Below, piece after piece: positions 17,974 through 25,000 of a stretch of DNA of 26,097 nt (its first letter is position 1; each line of letters opens with the position of its first letter). The notes beneath the pieces were generated by a model. It was not told the DNA's origin. It saw only the letters and a list, made by a program, of their open reading frames with translations, and ran no database searches. This DNA is from Methanobacteriaceae archaeon (GTDB taxonomy: Archaea; Methanobacteriota; Methanobacteria; Methanobacteriales; Methanobacteriaceae): positions 1 through 26,097 of the forward strand of contig CAAFWR010000063.1 in NCBI GenBank assembly GCA_900766745.1. The letters are read 5' to 3'. A program made the position numbers and the translations under genes.

Positions 17974-18666
17974 ATGGCAGCTAAAGAATACCCATCTATT
18001 ATATTTAAAAAAAGAAGTAAATCAATTAAAAATAGATTAACAGACTACTGTAAAGAAACAATGGAATTATATCAGAAAATTAAAAATCTAATTGATAATT
18101 ATGACGAAACCATTGTTAAAGAGTGTAATGATAAAAGTAAAGAATTGGATATTGAAGGCTATGAAATAGAGAAAGAATGTATAAATTTTATAGCAGTTGA
18201 AAAACCTGTAGCTAGTGATTTAATGTATATTGAATCAGCTATAAGAGTTATTTCTCATGTGAAAAGAATAGCTTATTTATGTAAAAATATTGCAGATTCA
18301 TCAGAAGCTATTAATAAAGCGGATATTCCAGAAGAACTGTTGGAAGAATTAAAGTTCATGGCAAATTATGTTCAGTTAATGATAAATAATGGATTTGATT
18401 CCTTTATAAACCAAGACATAAGAACTGCAGCAGATCTTGAAGAGGATGACGATACTGTAGATCAGCTGTTTGATAAGATATTAAATGAAGTTACAAAATT
18501 ACTATCTAAAAAAACAGATTATGCTATTAATATCATGAACATACTTTTCATTGCAAGATATCTTGAAAGAATAGCTGATAGGGTGGTTAATATTGGAGAT
18601 AGAGTAATATATATTAACACCTATGAAAGACCACATATTAAAAGCTTAAAAGAAGGGAGTAAATAA
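17974..18666 (+). CDS. phoU: PhoU-family phosphate uptake regulator
   Basis: The ATG at 17974, one base after the pstB stop, is preferred over TTG 17965; the product is 230 residues. Two PhoU helical-bundle repeats are present: KETMELYQKIKNLIDNYDET opens the first and LKFMANYVQLMINNGFDSFI the second, with the acidic metal-binding motif ARYLERIADRVVNIGD near the end. PhoU proteins bind metal clusters and, in bacteria, hold the Pst transporter and its signalling in check when phosphate is plentiful. Archaea lack PhoR-PhoB in most cases, so here a direct effect on PstB or the transporter is more likely. Last gene of the operon. Confidence 0.92.
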   Translation: MAAKEYPSIIFKKRSKSIKNRLTDYCKETMELYQKIKNLIDNYDETIVKECNDKSKELDIEGYEIEKECINFIAVEKPVASDLMYIESAIRVISHVKRIAYLCKNIADSSEAINKADIPEELLEELKFMANYVQLMINNGFDSFINQDIRTAADLEEDDDTVDQLFDKILNEVTKLLSKKTDYAINIMNILFIARYLERIADRVVNIGDRVIYINTYERPHIKSLKEGSK

Positions 18667-18999
18667 TATTTACTTCTTTTATTCCTCATATTTTTTGTAG
18701 AGAGTATATCTCTCTACATTCCCAAAATTTTTTTATCTTTTCAACTCTTAGATAAATGGCTATCTTATCTTATAATTTTCAGATAGGATAATTTTTGCTT
18801 TGATTTAATTCTAAATAATTATACTATGGCAAGCTGAATTTTCCATATGCATATTCATTGACCCATATAGCCTTATTTGTGTTTTTTATGTAATTGTAAT
18901 AGTATAAGATAATAAAAAATAATTTTTTATGCATAAAATTTAACTAAAATAAATCATGTTTATATTGTATTAATAGCAATTATTAGTTAGGAGGATATT
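18667..18999 (+). other. Intergenic region after phoU: two hairpins, then tfs promoter
   Basis: 333 bases. Hairpin 1: TGTAGAGAG (about 18697-18705) with CTCTCTACA (about 18711-18719), a 9-bp perfect stem with a 5-base loop. Hairpin 2: TATCTTATCT (18761-18770) with AGATAGGATA (18781-18790), one wobble pair, then ATTTTT. Either may end the pst transcript. The right end holds the tfs promoter: GTTTATATTG at 18958-18967 as TATA box, predicting a start near 18985-18989, and AGGAGG at 18989-18994 before ATG 19000. Confidence 0.55.
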
Positions 19000-19308
19000 A
19001 TGGAATTCTGTCCGAATTGTGGTTCAATGTTACTTCCAAAGAATGGTAAATTAAAATGTAATTGTGGTTATGAACTTGAATTAAATAATAAAGAAGAGTA
19101 TAAAGTTGAGGGTGAAACTAATCCTCAGCAAGAGGTAGTAGTTACAGATAAAGCCAGTAGTGCTATGCCTACTAAAAAAATTACTTGTTATAAATGTGGT
19201 GGGACTGAAGGAGTTTGGTGGGTTGTTCAAACTCGTTCTGCTGATGAAGCTCCAACATTTTTTATCCGTTGTACCAACTGTGGAAATACTTGGAGACAAT
19301 CTAATTAA
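19000..19308 (+). CDS. tfs: Transcription factor S (TFIIS-like RNA polymerase cleavage factor)
   Basis: 102 residues, the size of archaeal TFS. The N-terminal zinc ribbon resembles RNA polymerase subunit Rpb9 (C4-x2-C7, then C20 and C22, the second pair being CxC, one residue shorter than the usual CxxC). The C-terminal TFIIS-type ribbon has CYKCGG and CTNCGNTW with the hairpin RSADEAPTFF, whose Asp-Glu pair reaches into the polymerase active site and stimulates cleavage of backtracked RNA. Strong AGGAGG binding site and a short predicted leader suggest high translation. It is a single-gene unit. Confidence 0.95.
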   Translation: MEFCPNCGSMLLPKNGKLKCNCGYELELNNKEEYKVEGETNPQQEVVVTDKASSAMPTKKITCYKCGGTEGVWWVVQTRSADEAPTFFIRCTNCGNTWRQSN

Positions 19309-19338
19309 AATTTTTCAATTTCCTATGGTATTTAAACA

Positions 19339-19350
19339 AACATTTATATT
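19339..19350 (+). promoter_or_regulatory. TATA box of candidate small RNA copy 1
   Basis: AACATTTATATT, core centre at about 19346. An archaeal start site about 26 bases on falls at 19372, the first base of the outer helix of copy 1. The same AACATTTATAT word stands at the same distance (51 bases) before the ATTGAA of copy 3. Confidence 0.55.
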
Positions 19351-19371
19351 AATGATTTAATAATTTATTAG

Positions 19372-19507
19372 ATGCTGAATAAGTTTAGAGATTGAAGTTA
19401 TTTTACAAGTGATTGTTATTTTTCATCTCCTACTTTTTAAGAAAGCATATATCTATTACCAAAACAAAAACTTTATGAATAATGGATATTTCTAAAATAT
19501 TCAGCAT
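19372..19507 (+). ncRNA. Candidate structured small RNA, copy 1
   Basis: Outer helix P1: ATGCTGAATA (19372-19381) with TATTCAGCAT (19498-19507), continued by TTTAGAGA (19384-19391) with TTTCTAAA (19489-19496). Inner helix P2: TTATT (19398-19402) with AATAA (19478-19482), AAGT (19407-19410) with ACTT (19470-19473), TTG (19413-19415) with CAA (19465-19467). Apical part: the conserved CATCTCCTAC (19424-19433), a small stem CTTTT/GAAAG, then CTATTACCAAAA. A conserved TGGAT joins P2 to P1. No useful frame crosses the element. The RNA nature is inferred from paired changes between copies and the TATA box in register. Confidence 0.55.
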
Positions 19508-19551
19508 TGATGGCAATTACCATTAATTAACATTTATAAATGTCGAAATAA

Positions 19552-19666
19552 TTAGAAATTGAAGTTATTTAAACAAGCATTTATTATTTTCATCTCCTAC
19601 TTCTTTAAGAAAAGTATGTGTCTATTACCAAAACAGCAATGCTTTTTAAATAACGGATTTTTCTAA
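19552..19666 (+). ncRNA. Candidate structured small RNA, copy 2
   Basis: Best P2 helix of the three: GTTATTTAAA (19564-19573), one bulged C, AAGCATT (19575-19581) pairing perfectly with AATGCTTTTTAAATAAC (19638-19654), 17 base pairs. CATCTCCTAC lies at 19591-19600. The small apical stem is one pair longer on each arm than in copies 1 and 3. P1 is short: TTAGAAA (19552-19558) with TTTCTAA (19660-19666). The upstream AACATTTATAAA (19529-19540) is only 28 bases from ATTGAA rather than 51, so its predicted start would remove the left arm of P1; this copy may be altered or use another promoter. Confidence 0.5.
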
Positions 19667-19962
19667 AAAATAGCATATCCCATTCTAAATTTATTAGTGC
19701 TATTACTTTATTGAAAAATAATTTTTTATGGCAAATTTTAGGGTATTATTTTGATTATTTTTTCATTTTTTTCCTATTTTTTTCTTATTTTTTTAAAATA
19801 TTGTGATTTTTTAGATGTTTTTTCTGATAATTTACAAATTCATTTTCATTGGTTTAGAAATTTACTTTTCATGTTGTATATTTTAATATTCTTTTCAGTA
19901 ATTTTTAGTATTTTAAATCAATTTTATATCTTTATTGTTCTTTTTGTATATGTAAATATCAA

Positions 19963-19974
19963 AACATTTATATA
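19963..19974 (+). promoter_or_regulatory. TATA box of candidate small RNA copy 3
   Basis: AACATTTATATA, core centre about 19970.5. A start 26 bases on falls at 19996-19997, next to the first base (19998) of the copy 3 outer helix, mirroring copy 1. Confidence 0.55.
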
Positions 19975-19997
19975 TTAGCTATACAAATTATATAATT

Positions 19998-20131
19998 GCT
20001 AAAAGGTTTTAGGAATTGAAATTATTAGACATATGATTGTTATTTTTTTCATCTCCTACTTTTTAAGAAAGCATATATCTATTACCAAAAAACAATCTAA
20101 TAGATAATGGATGTTTCTAAAATCTCTTTAG
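19998..20131 (+). ncRNA. Candidate structured small RNA, copy 3
   Basis: P1: CTAAA, AGG and TTTTAGGAA (19999-20015) pair with TTTCTAAAA, TCT and TTTAG (20114-20131), about 17 pairs including wobbles with one bulged C at 20126. P2: ATTAT (20021-20025) with ATAAT (20104-20108) and GATTGTT (20035-20041) with AACAATC (20091-20097). CATCTCCTAC is at 20050-20059 and the following stretch to CTATTACCAAAA matches copy 1 almost perfectly, while P1 and P2 differ in sequence but stay paired. It ends about 50 bases before the ClC gene, whose TATA box lies downstream of it, so it is not simply the ClC leader. Confidence 0.55.
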
Positions 20132-20184
20132 TCTATCTATTTGTTATAAAAATTATATACTATTTTAAATAATAGATATGATTA

Positions 20185-21753
20185 ATGAATTTTTTACAAA
20201 AAACATTAAGGTCAATTACAGATAATCCTCGAAGAGTAGCAATACTTATTTTAGAAGGAATTCTAATTGGAATTTTTGCAGGATTAATAGCCTGTCTATA
20301 TAGGTTTTTATTATCAGAATCAGAATCAACCTTGCAAGGTATTCTTAGTGCTATAAAAGGAGATATTTATCTAATAATTGGATGGTTTGTTATACTAGCT
20401 ATTTTAGGTATTGTCACTGGACGTTTATTGCGATGGGAACCATTTGCAACAGGAAGCGGTATTCCTCAAGTTACAGCAGAAATCAAGGGATATTTCAACC
20501 CTAAATGGTGGAAAATTATTATATCTAAAACTATTGGTGGAACATTATCAACTTTAGCTGGTCTTTCTCTTGGTCGTGAAGGTCCTTCAATTCAGTTAGG
20601 AGGAATGGCTGGAAAAGGTATCTCTAAATTATTTAAAGGATCTAAAACTGATGAATTCAGATCAATAATTACAGGTGCATCAGCAGGTCTTTCAGCTACT
20701 TTCAATGCTCCTTTATCAGGTGTTGTTTTTTCACTTGAAGAAATTACTCATAATTTTGATAAATCCATAATTTTTGTAGGTCTTACTGCAGCTATTGTAG
20801 CGGATGTTATTTCTAAGTACTTTTTCGGGCTTTCAACAATTTTCAGATTCCCTTCCTCTAATTTTCCTTTAAAATATTTCTGGTTATTTATAATTCTTGG
20901 AATTATTCTAGGATTTTCAGGCTATTTTTACAATAAAACAATGGTTGCAGGATTTGATTTTTCTTCAAAAGCTAAAAATATTCCAATTGAAGTGAAATTA
21001 GTCGTTACATTTCTAATAGTTGGTGTTGTATCTCTTTTTATTCCTCAAATTCTAGGTGGAGGACATCTAATGGTTGATACATTATATGTTACAATTCCTC
21101 CATTATCAGTAATTATTTTCCTGTTAATAGCTAAATACCTTTTAGGCATTATCAGTTTTTCCTCTGGTGCTCCAGGAGGCATATTCTTCCCATTACTTGT
21201 TATTGGTGCTTATATCGGAGCTGCTTTTGGAAGTTTCTTTGTTCCAATTTTTGGTCTTCATGAATATTGTGTATATAAATTCATTATCATAGCAATGGCA
21301 GGTTTTTTCACAGCTACAGTAAGGACTCCAATCACTGCTGTTGTTTTAGTTTCTGAAATGACAGGCACTACTGAAAATATTGTAGCGACTTTAATTGTCT
21401 GTATAATAGCTTACATTATTCCAACACTTCTAAACAACAAACCAATTTACGAATCTATATTTACAAGAATATTAAAGAGCAATAAAATTTCACAAGAGAC
21501 AACTAAAGGGAGACATATACTGAAGGATTATGTGGTGCCGTTAAACAGTTCTTTAATAGACAAGAAAATAGAAGAAATCCCATTGTCAAACAATTCAATA
21601 ATAGTATCTGTTTTAAGAGAAGAAAATTACATAATAGCTCGTGCTGATTTAAAAATTAAATTTGCAGACCATATTTATATATTAATAGATCAAGAACACT
21701 ACGTATTTGAAAATAAAGAAATAGTTACACTTATAAATAAAAAAAATAAATAA
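20185..21753 (+). CDS. ClC-type chloride channel or H+/Cl- exchanger with C-terminal TrkA-C domain
   Basis: 522 residues. The ClC membrane domain (about residues 15-420) has the anion-filter motifs GSGIPQV, GREGPSIQLGG and GAPGGIFFPLL. The Glu of GREGP is the gating glutamate, found in exchangers as well as channels, and GSGIP (not GMGIP) points to chloride rather than the fluoride-specific branch. Residues about 445-520 (DYVVPLNSSLIDKKIEEIPL, then RADLKIKFADHIYILI) form a TrkA-C (RCK-C) regulatory domain, which replaces the CBS domains of many ClC proteins. Acts in the cell membrane. AATTATATAC at 20151-20160 predicts an almost leaderless mRNA. The nitroreductase follows after 26 bases. Confidence 0.93.
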   Translation: MNFLQKTLRSITDNPRRVAILILEGILIGIFAGLIACLYRFLLSESESTLQGILSAIKGDIYLIIGWFVILAILGIVTGRLLRWEPFATGSGIPQVTAEIKGYFNPKWWKIIISKTIGGTLSTLAGLSLGREGPSIQLGGMAGKGISKLFKGSKTDEFRSIITGASAGLSATFNAPLSGVVFSLEEITHNFDKSIIFVGLTAAIVADVISKYFFGLSTIFRFPSSNFPLKYFWLFIILGIILGFSGYFYNKTMVAGFDFSSKAKNIPIEVKLVVTFLIVGVVSLFIPQILGGGHLMVDTLYVTIPPLSVIIFLLIAKYLLGIISFSSGAPGGIFFPLLVIGAYIGAAFGSFFVPIFGLHEYCVYKFIIIAMAGFFTATVRTPITAVVLVSEMTGTTENIVATLIVCIIAYIIPTLLNNKPIYESIFTRILKSNKISQETTKGRHILKDYVVPLNSSLIDKKIEEIPLSNNSIIVSVLREENYIIARADLKIKFADHIYILIDQEHYVFENKEIVTLINKKNK

Positions 21754-21779
21754 TAACCTAAAAAAATGGAGATGAAATT

Positions 21780-22289
21780 ATGGATTTTATTTTTAAAAGA
21801 AGAAGTGTTAGAGTTTTCGAAGATATAGAAATAGGTATTCCTCAGGTAGAACATTTAATAAAAGCAGGAATGCAAGCACCATCAGCATGTAACAGCCAAC
21901 CTTGGGAATTTTTAATAGTTGATAATGAAAAAGATAAAAAAGCTATTAGTGAAATGAGCCCTTATGGAAAACCAGCAGCAAATGCTAATAAAGTCATAGT
22001 AACAATGGCTAATTTAGACTTATTGGAAAAGACAAAAAGTGTTGACTGGCTCTGTCACGATATGAGTGCATGTACTGAAAATATACTGCTACAGGCAACA
22101 GTTGAAGGAATAGGTGCAGTATGGTTAGGATTTTATCCAGACAATGAAAGAGTTGAAAAATTAAGAAACTATTTTGATATTCCTAAAAACATAATCCCTT
22201 TCTCTGTAATCCCAATAGGATTTCCTAAACAAGAAATGCCTGCTCGTAAAAATTTCAAACCTGAAAAGATACATATTGGCAAATATTAA
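21780..22289 (+). CDS. Nitroreductase-family flavoprotein
   Basis: 169 residues, typical of small FMN nitroreductases. The FMN-phosphate contacts are in FKRRSVRVFEDIEI at the start and APSACNSQPWEFLIVD near residue 34; GIGAVWLGFYPDNERV near residue 110 completes the site, and the ending KFKPEKIH-type tail is usual. Such enzymes reduce nitro compounds or quinones with NAD(P)H as dimers in the cytoplasm; the natural substrate here is unknown. The ribosome binding site GGAGATGAAA at 21768-21777 is fully complementary to the TTTCATCTCC of the three small RNA elements upstream. Probably cotranscribed with the ClC gene. Confidence 0.93.
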   Translation: MDFIFKRRSVRVFEDIEIGIPQVEHLIKAGMQAPSACNSQPWEFLIVDNEKDKKAISEMSPYGKPAANANKVIVTMANLDLLEKTKSVDWLCHDMSACTENILLQATVEGIGAVWLGFYPDNERVEKLRNYFDIPKNIIPFSVIPIGFPKQEMPARKNFKPEKIHIGKY

Positions 22290-22296
22290 AAAATAG

Positions 22297-22335
22297 ATAA
22301 GAAATATCTTTATCCAAATGATAAAGATTTCTTAT
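22297..22335. terminator. Bidirectional terminator between nitroreductase and mch genes
   Basis: Strong hairpin: ATAAGAAAT (22297-22305), bulged AT, CTTTATC (22308-22314), loop CAAAT, then GATAAAG (22320-22326) and ATTTCTTAT (22327-22335), 16 pairs. It fills the whole gap of 51 bases between convergent genes. Confidence 0.7.
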
Positions 22336-22340
22336 TAAAC

Positions 22341-23312
22341 TTATTCTTCTAATCCGAAAGATTTTTTAAGTAAATCCACATTTACATATCCTGATTTGTA
22401 GATTTTACCAGTAGTCATATCATTAATAACAACTTCAGCAGGAGCAAACATTCCTTTATCAATTTTATAGAAGTCAAATTCTGCTTCTTTAAACACATCA
22501 AAGAATGGTTTACCATATCCATCAGCTGCTGAAGATGGTAATTTAGCAGCTAATTCCGCAACGTCGTCTCCTTCTTCAGATTCAATGTAGTAGTAGGTTC
22601 TTCCACCAAACAACACTGCATCATTAGTTTTACCCATAGCTTTCAATCCATCAGGATCAATAGGTGCAATAGGTGCAATACCTGCAGCATGTTTTACTTT
22701 ATTAACATCAAAATCAAGAGCTTCCATCATCTTATAAGTACCATTTTCAACAACTCTTCCGGAAATTTGAATAGAACCAACAAGAGATGAAGTTGGAGCA
22801 ACAAGTAAATAAACGTTTTCTACTTTAACATTACATTCATCAGCAATATATTGAGCTACGTCTTCACCTGGAAGAACATCAGCTTCTAAAGTTAAAATAG
22901 CTATTTGTGGATCTTCGTCTTCATATCCAATCTCTTCATATGTTTCAGCTGGTTTTTTAGCTATTGCTCTTGCAGGACCAGATCCAAGTGCAAAGAAGTC
23001 ACCTACAGACACAGACCAACCTGCTTTTTGTGAACCTAAAGTTGAAATTGCAGGAGAATCAGTTTTAATCTTTACTGAAGGTAATGCGAACTTTTCAGAT
23101 AAGTCTCCAGGAATAGAAATACCTACATCAGCTAATCCACCAAGACAAACTTTAGTATAAAGTTCTCCTGCTTTAAAACTTCCGTCTACATTTACACCAC
23201 AATCAAGAACTGTAGCACCATTTGATAATTCTTCAACAAAAATGTTTAATTCATTTGCACGTTTAATCATTTCATCGACAGTTTTTTTTGCTTCAATATT
23301 TACACTTACCAT
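22341..23312 (-). CDS. mch: Methenyltetrahydromethanopterin cyclohydrolase
   Basis: 323 residues, the normal length. The enzyme converts N5-formyl- to N5,N10-methenyl-tetrahydromethanopterin in the C1 branch of methanogenesis (CO2 to methane), in the cytoplasm. Recognised by the N-terminal SVNIEAKKTVDEMIKRANEL, GATVLDCGVNVDGSFKAGEL, the glycine-rich CLGGLADVGI, and DPQIAILTLEADVLPGE, and by GIAPIAPIDPDGLKAMGKTNDA near residue 208. The start ATG follows GAGGT at 5-6 bases. It is transcribed alone, divergent from the DUF4013-like gene. TTATATAT at 23368-23361 (minus) serves as TATA box. Confidence 0.97.
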   Translation of the reverse strand: MVSVNIEAKKTVDEMIKRANELNIFVEELSNGATVLDCGVNVDGSFKAGELYTKVCLGGLADVGISIPGDLSEKFALPSVKIKTDSPAISTLGSQKAGWSVSVGDFFALGSGPARAIAKKPAETYEEIGYEDEDPQIAILTLEADVLPGEDVAQYIADECNVKVENVYLLVAPTSSLVGSIQISGRVVENGTYKMMEALDFDVNKVKHAAGIAPIAPIDPDGLKAMGKTNDAVLFGGRTYYYIESEEGDDVAELAAKLPSSAADGYGKPFFDVFKEAEFDFYKIDKGMFAPAEVVINDMTTGKIYKSGYVNVDLLKKSFGLEE

Positions 23313-23333
23313 GATTTAACCTCATGAACAATA

Positions 23334-23350
23334 ATAACAATAATTGTTAT
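23334..23350. promoter_or_regulatory. Palindrome at the predicted mch transcription start
   Basis: ATAACAAT (23334-23341), central A, ATTGTTAT (23343-23350): perfect 8-base arms. With the minus-strand TATA box at 23361-23368 the start of mch is predicted near 23339, inside this palindrome. A regulator bound here would block initiation. A small-RNA or chance AT palindrome is the alternative. Confidence 0.45.
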
Positions 23351-23452
23351 CTTATAAAAAATATATAACGATATTCTTATTTATAATTTATTTAACATTC
23401 TTATATCAATTTTTTATATAAGTTTCAATAAATAGACTTATGAGGTGATAAA

Positions 23453-24226
23453 ATGGAATTTTCAAATTTATTTAAAGATTCATTAAAATATCCGACAAAA
23501 AATCTACAAATTTTAGTAATATTTGGAATAATTGTAATTTTTGCTAATCTAAAATCTATATATGATGCTTTTGGAGGAACCCAAAATCAATATTTAATAG
23601 CTATATTCGGAATCATATCCCTAATTTTAGGATTTATAGTAAGCGGATACATATTGTCAATTATTAAAAATACCATTGAAGGATCAGATATTGTTCCCCA
23701 ATTTCAATGGAAAGATAATTTTATAATGGGTATTAAATATCTGATTTTAAACATTATTTATGCTATAATCCCTGCTATAATTATTTTACTTGTCTTATTT
23801 GCAACAGGTTCATTTAGTTCAATGACATCTTTAATCTCATATTCTCAAATGGGAAATACAGCTATGGTTAATGCAGTGGCACAAAATATGGCTCCTTCAA
23901 TTTTAATTACATTAGTTGTAGCTATTATATTATTCATTATATTTGGAATATTATGTACAATTGCAGAATGCAGATTAGCTATTAGCGGCAGCATAAGTGA
24001 TGGACTAAAAGTCAAAGAAATAATCAATGACCTTTCTAATATTGGATGGGGTAATTTTATTGTTTGGGCAATTATATTGATAATAATTCTATTTGTAATG
24101 TCCATTATCTATTCAGTCGTAGCATTTATCCCAATTATCGGATTTTTAATTTCCTTACTCTTGATTTCTCCATTTATGGCAATGTTTACTGCAAGAGCTA
24201 TGGGATTGATGTATGCAAGCAAATAA
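23453..24226 (+). CDS. DUF4013-like membrane protein
   Basis: 257 residues, strongly hydrophobic, with about six membrane segments: near residues 20-35, 45-70, 95-120, 150-175, 200-225 and 225-250. The opening FSNLFKDSLKYPTKNLQ, the short polar loop WKDNFIMGIKYLI and the FTARAMGLMYASK ending match the DUF4013 group, of which Methanobacteriales carry several copies; no function is known. GAGGTGAT at 23442-23449 is an excellent binding site and TTTATATAAG near 23413-23422 the TATA box, giving a very short leader. Divergent from mch across 140 bases. Confidence 0.85.
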   Translation: MEFSNLFKDSLKYPTKNLQILVIFGIIVIFANLKSIYDAFGGTQNQYLIAIFGIISLILGFIVSGYILSIIKNTIEGSDIVPQFQWKDNFIMGIKYLILNIIYAIIPAIIILLVLFATGSFSSMTSLISYSQMGNTAMVNAVAQNMAPSILITLVVAIILFIIFGILCTIAECRLAISGSISDGLKVKEIINDLSNIGWGNFIVWAIILIIILFVMSIIYSVVAFIPIIGFLISLLLISPFMAMFTARAMGLMYASK

Positions 24227-24242
24227 TTGATAACTGTTCATT

Positions 24243-24280
24243 TTGAAATAATAAATTAAATATTATTTCAACTTTTTTTT
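24243..24280 (+). terminator. Hairpin terminator after the DUF4013-like gene
   Basis: TTGAAATAATA (24243-24253) pairs perfectly with TATTATTTCAA (24261-24271) across a 7-base loop and is followed by eight T residues (24273-24280). Confidence 0.75.
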
Positions 24281-24618
24281 CTTATTTCTGTTAAAATTTT
24301 ATTGGTTTTATTGAATTTATGTAAATTCTTTATTATCGCTAGTAAATTTAGATATTCTTATAATAATAGGACATTTTATATAATACATTAAAATTATTTT
24401 TATTATTAGTGTTATATTTTCTTAGAATAATCTGTATTTGTATATTTTTAAGATTATTATCGATTATACATTTTTTATTTTTTTTAAAAAATGTTATTTC
24501 TCTGTTTTTATTTTGCTATTAGAAATGAATATTGTTGTATTATAGAAAACATTTATTAAAGACTTTGTACAAATTATAAAATAACAATGTTTGGTAATGC
24601 ATTGTTGGAGATGATGAG
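24281..24618 (+). promoter_or_regulatory. AT-rich gap ending in promoter and leader hairpin of the 24619 gene
   Basis: No gene seen in the first 260 bases, only AT hairpins such as ACATTTTTT with AAAAAATGT near 24467-24493. AACATTTATTAA at about 24548-24559 is a TATA box predicting a start near 24580. The leader then opens with AACAATG (24583-24589) pairing with CATTGTT (24600-24606), a 7-bp hairpin that ends directly before the GGAG of the ribosome binding site (24607-24610). Confidence 0.5.
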
Positions 24619-24981
24619 ATGAAATTTTTAATAACAATCAATGAAAAAGAGTATTTGGCAGATATGATTGAGAGCAATGTTGTAGATCAGATTGCAGAGT
24701 TATGCCCATTTGAGGCAACTTACAAAAGTCATCAACAACATGAATATTTCACTAAACTACCTACTGAAGTGAATGATGATGGATCTCAATTAACAACAAA
24801 AGCTGTTAAAAATAAATTATATTTCTTCAAAAAATTTAATTCATTTGCAATAACCTTTGACGATGCTAATATAAGTCCTAATTCATTAGTACATATTGGA
24901 GATTTTGAAGAGGATATTAGTGAATATTTAACTACTAAAGGAAGGAATGTACACGTAACTTGTGAAGTAGTACCTGCTTAG
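24619..24981 (+). CDS. Small protein, possibly cyclophilin-like fold
   Basis: 120 residues. The pattern MKFLITINEKEYLADMIESN, then NKLYFFKKFNSFAITFDDAN and a closing GRNVHVTCEVV is reminiscent of the TM1367-type cyclophilin-like family, small beta-barrel proteins of unknown role in bacteria and archaea, but key residues cannot be checked here and other beta-rich folds are possible. No membrane segment; two Cys residues. GGAG at 24607-24610 is the binding site; ATG triplets at 24611 and 24614 lie in another frame, so 24619 is the start. It stands alone, between two hairpins that fix the unit borders. Confidence 0.75.
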   Translation: MKFLITINEKEYLADMIESNVVDQIAELCPFEATYKSHQQHEYFTKLPTEVNDDGSQLTTKAVKNKLYFFKKFNSFAITFDDANISPNSLVHIGDFEEDISEYLTTKGRNVHVTCEVVPA

Positions 24982-25000
24982 GTACTTTCACATTTTTTTT
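24969..25000 (+). terminator. Terminator overlapping the stop codon of the 24619 gene
   Basis: AGTACCT (24969-24975) pairs with AGGTACT (24980-24986) across GCTT, then a run of eight T residues at 24993-25000. The stop codon TAG (24979-24981) lies in the loop and right arm. Confidence 0.7.

Larger units (their letters stand above)
19309..20184 (+). other. 876-bp intergenic region holding three related RNA-like elements
   Basis: No convincing protein gene. The region holds three diverged copies of one element (entries at 19372, 19552 and 19998), with a strongly T-rich stretch (about 19741-19960) between copies 2 and 3. A frame at 19751-19978 would give a Phe-rich peptide from a TTG start and is best explained by the T-richness. 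At the right end AATTATATAC (20151-20160) is a TATA box that places the ClC transcript start near 20181, leaving almost no leader before ATG 20185. Confidence 0.7.

Noticed and set aside
18900..19730. Repeated AAAAATAATTTTTTATG near 18918 and 19715
   Set aside because: Short AT-only match that is expected by chance in DNA of this composition.
19751..19978. 75-residue Phe-rich reading frame between small RNA copies 2 and 3
   Set aside because: It starts with TTG, has no ribosome binding site and its composition simply reflects a T-rich tract; it overlaps the promoter of copy 3.
19413..20059. Short peptide genes on the minus strand (GTAGGAGATGAAAA looks like binding site plus start in each copy)
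   Set aside because: The reading frame after the ATG is not conserved between the three copies and stops at different places.
19391..20130. CRISPR array
   Set aside because: Only three copies with uneven spacing, element length over 100 bases and no spacers of constant size.
19309..20184. Fluoride or other known riboswitch ahead of the ClC gene
   Set aside because: No fluoride-riboswitch motifs are seen, the ClC protein has chloride-type GSGIP, and the ClC promoter lies downstream of copy 3, so the elements are not in its mRNA leader.
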